Positions 46,536 through 56,992 of a stretch of DNA of 64,000 nt are shown one piece after another (the first letter of the stretch is position 1; each line of letters starts with the position of its first letter). Location of the stretch: contig FN649734.1 in NCBI GenBank assembly GCA_000310025.1, positions 5,256,010 to 5,320,009 of the forward strand. Direction: 5' to 3'. This DNA comes from Ectocarpus siliculosus (lineage: Eukaryota; Sar; Phaeophyceae; Ectocarpales; Ectocarpaceae). Made by a program: the position numbers and the translations under genes. A model generated the notes under the pieces. The model had not been told where the DNA came from, made no database searches, and saw only the letters and a program-made list of their open reading frames with translations.

Positions 46536-48720
46536 GTGAGCTCGAATTCGGTTTGACGCATGCGCTCCACAGTGACTTTACGGTATGCTTGTGGACCGAA
46601 CCGGGGGTACAGTGGTGACTACATAGGACAAGTAGCACCCCCTATTCCGCTGGGGGGGGGGGGGGGGGTGAGAACTGGCCATGAAACATCACAGAATATT
46701 TTCTGTGAGCTTGCACCGAGCATACGTTAGTGATGAAGTTAGCCCCCCCCCTCCATTGATGGAAGCCCTTCCACGCATTTCAGCACCTTTTACTCGGTAA
46801 AGGGACTGTATAGGCACGCCCCACATGAGTGTGCCCACAGTACACCGCGAGTTCAGGCATGGGGACAAACGGAACTACATCACGGCACTCTTATGGCCAA
46901 GTGTAAGCTCAACCGTTGTTGAGATCTGCATGAGGAGCTGCCGACAACAAGCTTGTGGCCCGGGGGTGCCCGCCGTATCAGTGGTTTGTAGCACCGAACG
47001 TGCATTTTACCATGAGGTTCAGTGTTGTTGTCTTCGCGTTAGGTACGTCCTCTTCCGCATTCTTAGAAACGTACCGCCGTGATAGACCCAGATAACAGAT
47101 TGCTAGCTCCTGTAGCAAGGAAAATGACAAGTCCAGAAAGACATCACACAGGGTAGGGCAGAACAAGGCCATGCAATGCAGAAAGTGAGCACAGAATACT
47201 CTGCCAAGTGTGCCTGTGGAAACCCTGGGAACCTCGACCCCCACTCTCTCGCCAAACGGAGACTTATGATTTCGAGGTCGATACGTCGTGATTGCTTTCT
47301 GGGCGACCCTCTCGTTGCGTTGGTGTATATTTTTGTGCATCACTTGGGTTTTTTATGGTGCTTCGGCACACCCTCTCCTGGCAGTGGCAATTTTCTCTCA
47401 CGCTTCGTTCTGAGCTTTTTTTCGCGGGGACATATTCCGAATGACAAAACCTTGACAAGGAATAAAAATATCCAGCAGGTACATCTGTGGGTGACAGATA
47501 ACATTTCACTATGATCCGTGCAAATTGTGGTGTAAGTTTAGGTTTTGTGCGACGTTTTTTTATGGACCTAGATATAGTGTCGTGATCGCCTCATCGAGCT
47601 ACGTTGATACAGCTGCAAATTTTGTTGTTTTCTTTGAGGAAATGCAACATTTTTCGGAAACAACGTGGTTCACGGAACAACGTATATCAAGATGGTGCTT
47701 TACCCTAATATCACCATGTAGCCCCCTAATTTCACACAACGGTGCCCCCAATTTTTCGTTTGAAATTCCCCTGCGTCCGCATCACTACTGTATAGAGAAT
47801 TGCCACGTACTATAGAGATCTACGAAACGAAAAATCCTGCCCGCAATCCACGAATACATGATACGATTATGGAGTTTTTAACGTATTGACCTCATACGCA
47901 TAGCATCGAGTATGCCTACATGGAAAAGCGTTACGGGAGAGAAAATCCGCCGCAGCCGTTGTAGCTCATGTTGCGGCTCTGCTGGCGCATATGAAATGCG
48001 ATGGCCTGCCGCTCCTCACAATGCTTTTAGGGCTTTTGCTGATGTGCTGATTGTGTGTGCATTTTTCATTATTAGCATCGACCGCGCTAACCGGCTGACC
48101 CATGACGAGAGACTCAACGCGGTTGAAAACACAAAACACTTCTAAATACCATTAACTGGGACCCCGTGGCGGGGCGGCACGGGGGAGGCTAAGCAATTCC
48201 CCGGATGAAAGACAGAAACGGTTGCAACGGAGAAAAAGTGCACGCGTCTACCAAGGGGTTCTATCTTGCACTCGAGTTCGTTTTGGAGTGCTTTCACCAT
48301 CATCCTCCTTGCTTTCACCACCATCATTCTCATCATCATTTTTGCAGCAATTTTTCGGCAGTTCTTCTCTGGCCTTGCGTCGTTTGTTGTGGTGAAAGTC
48401 ATCTGGCTCAGAGCTGTCTTCCACGCCATGATTCCCTCCTCGATTGCTGTCTTGGTCTTTGTCTCGTCCTCCCGTTCCCTCTCCTTCTCCTTCATCGCTC
48501 CCAAATCAATTCCCCTCACTGCCGTCATCATCGTCTTTGTCTGCGCACTACTACTGAGATCCCAACCTATTGGCCGTGATGGAAATTGATCGATGCGTCG
48601 TCCATGGCGTTTGAAACATCACAAGTTCGTACTGACAGAAAGCGAGCCAGCTCGAAGGAACACCATCTCCGAATCTTGTTGGTATGATAAGCCTTCAGGC
48701 GAAGCAAGGCTGCTTCGTGT

Positions 48721-49800
48721 TCAAAGCCCCCCCGCAAAACGCAAAAAAAGCAGCAGTAAGGAGGGTATAGATCTGGACGAGTTGAAAGTTCCCGCAGAGT
48801 GATTGGCCTTACCTACAGCTCGATCTTCGAGGGCAGATCCGAGTGTTTGTATCGACTTGTCGATGCTTCGACTCGCAGATGGGTTCACGATAGTAACATC
48901 TACAAGAATGAACTTGGTGCTGAGTTCCTCTTCTTTATCTCCTGCGTGTATTCCAGGGGGGATCACCAAATCCATCTTGTAGAGCCACTTTCTCTTACCA
49001 GTGCCTGTGGTAAATGAGGAATAGTGTTCAACAGCGATTGGCATATAGCACTCGCGTATTGTCTTCAATATTACACGAACCATCCTGTTGTGCAGGAAGG
49101 TTGAGGTGCCGGTCTTCGTCCATACCAGGGAGTGGGCTCGGCTCAACCGTTCCTTGCACGGTGGCAATGCACCCGCACTGCTAATGCTACCTGGTGTAAT
49201 ATTCGGTTCGACCGATAGATTCCCCATATAGGTCAGGCAGCATTCGTTCATCCGCTGAAAGCCCTTGCGTTGTCAGCCACGATAAAACTCCCTTGCCTTT
49301 TGCTTCCTCCAAGCAAATCAACGCCCTTTTCCTTGACGTTTACTTGGATCCTACCTTCTACAAGTCTGTCTCCACCACATGACGCACTGCCGCATGAAGA
49401 GGATTCGATAAGACTGCTTGAGCTCCAAAGACTTGGTAGTGCTGACCAAATTCATCTCGGCCGCATGTAGATAGTGTTAAGTCGTTCCTCATGAGGGTCG
49501 TCGCCCCAATTGTTTCTCCCTACCTTCCCAGCTTCCATGAGATCAACTCCTTCAATTGTGGGAGTCAAATCATCAGATGTGACCAGTTTAGCCCATGACT
49601 GACCAACAGCGTTTTCAAGCTTGTCTTTGGTGATAATCTACTCTAGCTTCGTGAGAGAGTCAATTAGAGCCAATCCTGTTGGTAGCTGTGCAAGTCGGGG
49701 CAGACATTGCTCAATGGTGTATGCTGTCCATGCTTGCACTGATCGCGTGTGTGTTGTGACCGACCTTTGCATGTGTGATTTGTAGTCGAAAAAAGTCAAA
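48721..49800 (-). mobile_element. LINE (non-LTR retrotransposon) 3' fragment
   Basis: A 176-codon minus-strand ORF (48721-49251) contains LYKMDLVIPPG and STKFILVDVTIVNPSASRSI, the kind of segment found near the C-terminus of non-LTR retrotransposon proteins with a restriction-like endonuclease. Upstream on the minus strand (to about 49800) interrupted reading frames continue in the same style. No reverse-transcriptase core motif was seen. The fragment is decayed by stops and lies in the 4.6-kb intron of gene 3. A skewed acidic-coding stretch (48170-48590) follows on its 3' side and may or may not belong to it. Confidence 0.45.
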
Positions 49801-51107
49801 TATCGCATGAAATAGTTTTTTGTAGGAAATCATAAAGTCGTCTCATTGGGATTGATCAGAGGAATCGTCTATGGCAGCACTCCATTTTATGATCGTATTG
49901 TTGTTGGAACTCATGTGTAATCGCAGTCGAATTGGTTTTCCTGATCCGGATTTAGATCGTTCATTCCTTAGTTTTTGTTTTCTTTTGCTTGGTAGAAAAA
50001 CAAATCGCGCCTTGGAGGATTCGTTTTTCTGGTGTTCATTTTATGTTTTGAAGGTGTACCCCCCCTCCCTTTGGGGGCAGTCGGCTTGTGGCCACGGAAG
50101 GCGTCCGCTTCAGTTAGACCAGTACGGACATTAGAAGGTACTGAGCGGAGACCGGAACGGTTTCTTCATGTGAAAACAACTACAACACAACTCATCAATT
50201 TCGACTGTTTTCACAACCAATAAAAGGCTCAGACCAAATTCGGAGATGTATTCGAACCCGTTGAGATATTCCAAATTGGCACATAACACCACCCACAAAC
50301 AAGCAAGCAAGGTTTTACCACTTTTTAACAATAGGAAAAGGGAACTGGCGTTCGCCGGTGTTTTTCGGATTCCTGAATACCACACCGAGAACAGACAATT
50401 TGTTGTCAATGGACCATATACAATCCAACATACATGCAAATCAGTAAAGCCACACGGGGCCCTTGGCAAAATGCCTATGCTAGTTCCTGGATCATGACCA
50501 GGTGGGTTCCGGTCTCTGCGAGGAACTATTAGGGCAGTGAGCTTAACATAGGGCCCACGATGACTCCCCCTCGAGCCCACTACCATTACGTTTCTCTCGC
50601 TAGACGGGCCACGCTTGACCAGCTCGACACTTCCTCGCCCATGTAACACCCAACGAACTGACGCCTACCTACAGTGGCGGGAAAGGGCCACGCTTCACCA
50701 ATCCTTCGACTCCTTAGGAGCCGAGGGATTCATCAACAGGAATTCGGCGCAACGCACACCCGCTGGTTACACAAGCAACACGGTCAAAACGTACAGTAGA
50801 GAGTGGCAGCAACGAATGCGCGGCAACTTACACCCGCACAAACGGAGATACGTTGAGAAATCAAAAGACACGTTGCCCCCAAGTGCAATGTTTTATTCGG
50901 AAACCAGTCCTACCGTGATAACATCGATCATGTGCGTCAAACCCCGGGAGGCCAGTCACCAAACTTCCGAATGGGGCCTTGCATCTCATATGTACATGGA
51001 TGCACTCCCCCGCATCGGGTTTGCTACGTGCGCCGAGGGCTGACGACATAGCGCAATTATTACATGTGACACTGGTGTTTCCTCGACCCTCGGCGATACT
51101 TGTCCAG

Positions 51108-53732
51108 AGATCCCGTGGAGATGGTAACGCAGAGTGCAGCTAGCCCTGGCAGAGGAGACGCGGCGAAAACAGCAGGGGCCGAGGCACAGGTGTATGCCGG
51201 GATCACGGCTGAGGACCTCAGGACCAAATGGCAGGAGGCGGTTGAAAAACTCGCGAAACGAAAGATCACGGTCGTAAACCCCGAAAATGCGTTGGAAGGA
51301 GCTCTGTCCATCAGGTATGTTGATCAAATAGCTCTGCGGGTTCGTGCGGCTTTGGCGAAAAATATTAGGTTGACCGGTGTTCACCTAACAGTTCTTGACA
51401 GCATTTCTAAACCTGAGGAGGGTGGGGTGTGTACCGGACCGGGGGCCAAGTTCCACCGCTCATGCGGATTAAAGGCTGCTAGTGGACACCGCATGCGGTT
51501 TGGATCTCTTCGGCGAATTCCGCCCCCCCGCCTCGTTTTCCGCTCTCCCCCAATTTTTCATTCCCGGCCTCTAAGACCCCGGTTTATGGGAACAAAATCT
51601 TGTCGATAAATCTTGATCTTGACCAAGATCTGCCAGTTTCACGATTTATGGGAGCGAAATCTTCCGATATATCTTGGCCAACATTTCTCGAGGCCCGAAA
51701 TCTGCCCTTTCGAACAAATCTTGACCCAAGATCTGTCGAAAGGAGCCTTCCCACAAATCTTGAGGCGGCGTAACAAATCTTGCCTCAGCGCGGCGCGATC
51801 ACCGAAGGTCAGTCAACCTATTCGTCCATAACGCCATGAAATCTGCACGTGGCACACTCGCAAGGGTCTCTAACGCACCCTGGCGTTACTGTGTCGGCGC
51901 CACGGGCGCCGACAGCGAACGAAAACAACCAAGGCGCGCGAAAAAAATGCGTATTTGCCCTGGCTCGTTCCACGTGCGTCATCACCAGTCTGTCAAGGGA
52001 CCGTTCAAAGAGTACTTTATTTTGAAGTAGAATAATAGAGCAGGAGGAACGTTTTGCCAACACTGCTCTGTGGTGTGCGACGCTTCTATCTCTTCATCGA
52101 ATAACCCAACAACCAACCCGTTTGCACCCGAGCCAAATCCGTGGGTGCAGATGACAGCGCCGGAGGCTTGACCTCGGTACGCCTGCTACATCGTGAGATA
52201 CGTGCATGGGTGTCATCGGCCTCGGGTTGATGCACTTTCTTGTCAGTTGGACAGCAATGGAACAGTTTTGTTTCTCCACTTGACATGAGTTCGTGGGCAA
52301 CGGATTCAATTTTGCACCCCAGGTAGGCGCCCATCGCTAGTATCCACCCACAGCGTTGAGGCAATACAGCTGGGGGAGGGATGCCCCTTCTACAACTGCG
52401 TCATGCTCACTTTTCGACACACGTTAGCATGTTCTGTGGACCAAGTGGCCGTTGTTCCTTTTTCAACTTCAAGCAGAAGAGAGGAACAACACGCCGCTTT
52501 TTCACATTCAAGATATTTCCCCCATAAAACGCGATACTGCATATCTTGGTGGAGATATATTGTGAGCAAATGTTGGGTCAACATGCCAAGATATAATTGC
52601 AAGATTATGTTTCCATAAAGAAGGGTCTAACTTTAAAACCCCAATGTTGACCGTTGACAGTTGGCTGGGTCGCCGTACAAGGGTTATGGCTAGGCTGCTG
52701 AACTTGTTGATGTCGGCGTGTTCCTTATTCGCCAGACTGATGAAGGCCTATCGGTTGTCAGGATCTAAGATAAAAGTGGCGCCGTTCGGTGCGGTCGATT
52801 GTTTACGGTAGCAAATAAGAAGAGTTTGAGCTCAAACATGGCTTTTCTCCCGTGTCACCAAGGCGTAACCACGCCCTTTTCTCTCAAGACCTCACATGAT
52901 TCGTTAGTTCCTCCTAGGCGGTGGATCTGCTGACTGGCTTATTCACGCGTAAAACTTGTGCGTGCAGGGAGTTCGACGGATCTGTCGTTCGCCACGAGAC
53001 GTTTGTCTTTCTGGACGTCGTTTGGCTGGCCAGAATCCTCAAACCTTTGCTGAATCACAAGGGTGAAGAGATATTCGACGGGCTTGTGAATCTTGGGGAC
53101 ACAGGCGACACGCGTCTCACCCTCGAGGACCCATTGGACATCGTTTCGTGGTTCAGGCTCAAGAGGGAGGGAGTGCTCGAACCCCGGTTAGCGCGTGCGA
53201 TGTGGCCTCATGGTCTGTCCGAGTACGTTCTCCCCACTCTTGCGACCCTAGGTCTGGCGTTCCCACTCGAAGCCGATCGTAATGGGGGGCTTGTAGTTCT
53301 GCTACGGCTACCACCAGGCCGCCCCGAGCGTGTGGGCAAAGTGATGGACACATTCCACTTGGATCAAACCCCGGCCTTGTATGCGAGTTGGATTTTTTTC
53401 CTCGGGGTACCGGCTGGTGTGATTGAAAAAGTGTTGACACGGTGCTGCAGCCTCGGCGGCGTGCTAATGTTCTGGCGGTCTGGGGTGCTTGTGCATGGCC
53501 ATCTCGGCGACCAAGATGGGAACGGAATATTTGCCGTGGTCTTGGAATACTCGTCCTCCGACAACGAACTGACGCTCAGATTTTCGGCGATATCAGCACT
53601 CCAGCTCCGTGGACGGCCCTTTGTTACGTCGCCTCGGCCGTGAGGTTGATGCTGCTGGATTTCCCAGGACTGTGCTCGAAAGGCTCTCTGAAGTGTCCTC
53701 AGCATGGCAACGGCATGCTCTTGACCGACACG
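51108..53732 (+). pseudogene. COR exons of gene 3 (frameshifted)
   Basis: Exons 51108-51314 (207 nt) and 52968-53732 (765 nt) match the COR exons of the sibling genes. The first is open (DPVEMVTQSAASPG, WQEAVEKLAKR). The second reads FLDVVWLARILKPLLNHKGE and WPHGLSEYVLPTLATLGL normally, then loses one base near 53572 within the DNELT.AQIFGD stretch, after which the frame is wrong until the exon end. The intron between the two exons is 1.65 kb against 0.5-0.7 kb in the siblings and contains an AAATCTTG-rich repeat block. Confidence 0.8.
51583..51790. repeat. AAATCTTG-rich diverged tandem repeat
   Basis: The octamer AAATCTTG occurs five times (51595, 51608, 51716, 51755, 51775) and its partner CAAGATCT twice (51624, 51727) within 190 bp, with several one-base variants between. 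Two units starting TTTATGGGA lie about 61 bp apart (51583 and 51647). This is a local repeat absent from the same introns of genes 1 and 2. Confidence 0.65.
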
Positions 53733-54279
53733 GTGAGACCTCACACTCTTAGCGTATCCCTTAGATCTAACAGGGGTGTACTTCTGACCGCTTGGGGCGC
53801 ACGCTTAATGGCGCAATCTGATTTACACGTGCCACCGTGCTGTGTTCGCGTTATTTCATGTCCCTGCCCTGAGGCGTGCTGGACTTTGGGTAGGTGTTTG
53901 TTTCGAGAACATTGGTGTACCATCTAGAACTGGGAGAATTGCAGCGCAGAACAACTCGCAGGTGGTCGGTTCCGTGGGCCAAAAGAATGGTTGCAGTAAT
54001 TTCACCACTTGAGTTGGAATACTGGCACTTGTGGTGGCAGAACGAGAGGTACATGGCTGCAGAATCCGATTGTTGATTTGTTGTTTTGTTGTCGCGTTCC
54101 CGTGTACGTGTCGGCCGCTAGGGCGATGGCGTTCGAGGTACTTGTTTTTTTCTTGTGCTTTCGCGGCAGCCTGTCGTGTTCAACAAGAGCGATTGCTCCA
54201 GACATGAGCTCATGACCACTCGATTCGCCGATGCTCAACGCAAACATTAACGGCACTTCTGTGCCTTCCCACTCGCCAG

Positions 54280-56992
54280 GCGGCTCACCCGGGAGATAAA
54301 GTTGTGGACAGCAGAGGATGCCCACTCTGCAGCTCCGAGCTCGGGGGGCTTGGGGCCATGGCCAATGATCTCGTGCGCATGGTAGACATCCGGCTGGACC
54401 GAGGTATGCAACACTAGTGGGGAGGCTTAGTGAAGGACTTGATGTTGGTCTCCCTGCTGAGTGAGGCATCAGTTGTGCGCGTGTTCGATCGATGAACCCT
54501 GCATATCCCATATTTCCAGGAATCTTGCGGCTTTCGCCGCGCCACGCCCAGTAGATCAATAGCTTCCAAGGTAGCGTTCCTTTATCGCTGAGGGAGATGG
54601 ATCGGTAATAGGTTGTATGGCGGCGTTTGCCGCCAAGCTCCATACAATACATCAATGCCAACGACACGATGAGTACGTAGCACTCAACATTCGTGGGACG
54701 CGGTAATTTTTTGTTTAAATGGATCGTACGGAGAGAAAGCACACGTGGTTTGCCCGCGATTTGGGTCAACCGACAAGTCAAGATTTACGATTTGCGTGTT
54801 GCGTCATAGAATAATAGCGAAAGGAAAAGGGCACTCGTGCAGCGAGGTATGTTCCACCCGGCGCGAGGACAGAGAAATTCCGAACTAGCACAACTGCGAG
54901 AGGCGAATACCTACTGTATGCATATGATACATATCAGGATACGACAGCAGCACTGACACACATGAAAAAGGGGGAAGCACAAGACCGTGACTCACATGTC
55001 CAATTCGATCGGCTAATACGGTCGTCACATCTCATTGTCGACTTTTGAGGCTACTACAATGCGAGTATCATGCGTCGCGTATGATAAAGATGTTGGTGGG
55101 CGCTCCCCGATTTCCGCCGCTCATTTTGTCGCCACAGGTGTCATTTTCCAAGAGGTCGAGGCAAGGTTCGTCAACCTGGAGCGTCAGTACTCCTTCCCTA
55201 GCCCAGTGGTGAGAATGCAATGCAGCTATTGCTTTTTGCGAAATCGGAAACGTCGAAAGAGGTTGGTGACAGTACGTTAGCCGCAGGGGCCCATCGTCAT
55301 CAATTTCTGGTGGATTTCCGCGCGATGTTCGACCTTAAAGGACTGCTGTCCATATCATGGGTCGGGGGGACAAACCTTCGGTCCGCTCATGTCATTGGGC
55401 GATTCATGGGGTGTTGCCCGCCAGGACTGCTTACTTAACATCGACCAGATTTCACTGGACAAACGCCAAAATGCTCTCATCAAGCAAGTGCACCCATCAT
55501 GCAACCCACACAAAGTCCGCTGAGGACGGGAGCTGTTGTTTCTACGACTTGTGGCCAAGCCGCCTTGCTCAGAGCAAGCTGAAAGAGTACAAAGAACGGG
55601 AAGGACTGGAGTCACATTGTCATTCTTGCCTTTCTCCATCCCTCCGTGCTCAAGCTTGCGGTAGTTTGCCAGCACTGAAACCAAAAGCATTGTGATGCAT
55701 TGGAAGCGTTCATTTTTCATGTCGATGCCATTGAGGCATGTATTGGTTCAGCCCAGTCTACAGTATAGCCACCCTCGTCCAACCCGGCTCATGATTTCGC
55801 TACCCTTTTTGCGAGCGATGATTGTACTACCGGTTTTTGCTGGGGGGTTGCTGGGGGGTAAATTTGTACAAGAACCCGACATACAGCCGCTGGCATTGCG
55901 TGTGGTATCCCTGATGCAAAATTGTGTATGCGGCAGGCGAGCTCCGATGGGGAGGTGCTGCTTCGAAAAAAGATCGATTTGGTGGAGAACATGATGAAGG
56001 ACAGGTCGGACAACGTGTTTGAGAGCACCCAGGAAAGCCTTGTGCGCCTCAAGAACTTGCAGGCCCCGAACTACCTATACCCTAACCTTGTGACAGTGGA
56101 GGAAGTTGCATCTGGTAGCACGCCGTCGAGGGCTAATGGGATGAAGAGGGTGCTGGGCAAGCTTCGTGGTGTAGGGAAGAAGGAGATGGTGCTGCACTTC
56201 TTGTGCCCGGTCGACATGACCAAGGTGTCGTGCGGCTACGGTGGCGAAGGCTATCGGTTTCTGGAGACGCGTGGGTGGGTCAAGAAAATAACGCCTTCGA
56301 TACAGGTAAGACATGGATGTCAGAAGTAGCCGGTCGGAGTCGTCATATACTTCCGATTCCCTCCGTTCTCAGCCGAGGTCGCACTCCAAAGTAGAAATTG
56401 TCCCTAACAATACCTTCCAAGTTGTGGTATTTGTTGGCCTTGGATGATAAGCAAGGGTTGTAGGTGTGATTGCTTGAAACGAGAGAAGTGGTGACCTTGG
56501 AAGAAGGCAACGGGTTGTGGAGGATTGCTCGAAGCGTGATAAATGATGAACTGCGATGGATTTCTGTGCCGTCCGTTCTTGTGTTTGTTCCTTCCCAAGG
56601 TGGCCGTGGTGACCGCGAAGGTGGCGCTGAAGGCAATGGTAGGGCGCAACGTGGACATGTCGGATTTCCTGAAGGGCGTGAAGGACGGGTTGGTCGATGA
56701 ACTGGTCGACCGCATTCTCGACGAGGAGGCGCTACTTCGTGTTGCATCGGGTGAGGAGAATGTCGGTGTTGACATGCAAAAGGATACGAGGGCCTCGTAC
56801 GAAGCGCTGAAGAAGCTCATGGACAAGGAGCAAGTTGGCAGGCTTAAGAACGCCAGGGATGGTGATGGCTACGTCGACTTCAGGGACAAAATGAAGCGTG
56901 TTCCGGACTGAAGGGGGGGAATGGTATGGGTTCGAAATGAAAACGTTCAAAGGTGGTTGGACGCACATTCGAACGCTGCCCCATCGAGGTAG
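54280..56992 (+). pseudogene. C-terminal tail exons of gene 3 (with premature stop)
   Basis: Exons 54280-54403, 55138-55208, 55937-56305 and 56600-56992 match the tail of genes 1 and 2. The first has CPLC and DLVRMVDIRLDR. The third is 21 nt shorter than in the siblings but stays in frame (STQESLVRLKNLQAPNY, LHFLCPVDMTKVSCGYGG). The last opens VAVVTAKVALKAMVGRN, has two extra residues before NARDGDGY, and meets TGA at 56909-56911. Beyond it the old frame runs on to TAG at 56990-56992. Confidence 0.78.

Larger units (their letters stand above)
35501..56992 (+). pseudogene. LRR-Roc-COR (ROCO) GTPase, gene 3, disabled copy
   Basis: Same architecture as gene 2: start exon 35501-35675, nine LRR exons between 35953 and 41205, then 44504-44741, 45121-45253, 45964-46535, 51108-51314, 52968-53732, 54280-54403, 55138-55208, 55937-56305 and 56600-56992. 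Three changes break the frame. There is a TAG at 45985-45987 where the other copies have CAG, one base is missing near 53572 (exon 765 nt instead of 766), and a TGA at 56909-56911 replaces GGA ahead of the ancestral stop. Introns are inflated by inserted elements, one of them 4.6 kb against 0.7-1.1 kb in the siblings. The cap and all nine LRR exons remain open. It could still be transcribed or make a truncated LRR protein; as a GTPase it looks dead. Confidence 0.8.

Noticed and set aside
46651-46669. Long G tract as a possible G-quadruplex
   Set aside because: A single homopolymer in an intron with no pattern of separate G runs; also prone to sequencing error.
48205-48589. Apparent membrane protein ORF (Ile/Val/Phe-rich)
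   Set aside because: It is the translation of a CAT/TTC-rich low-complexity stretch; hydrophobicity follows from base skew.
50615-51043. 142-codon plus-strand ORF in a gene 3 intron
   Set aside because: No recognised domain, and it runs up to a conserved COR exon in the host intron; most likely non-coding or element debris.
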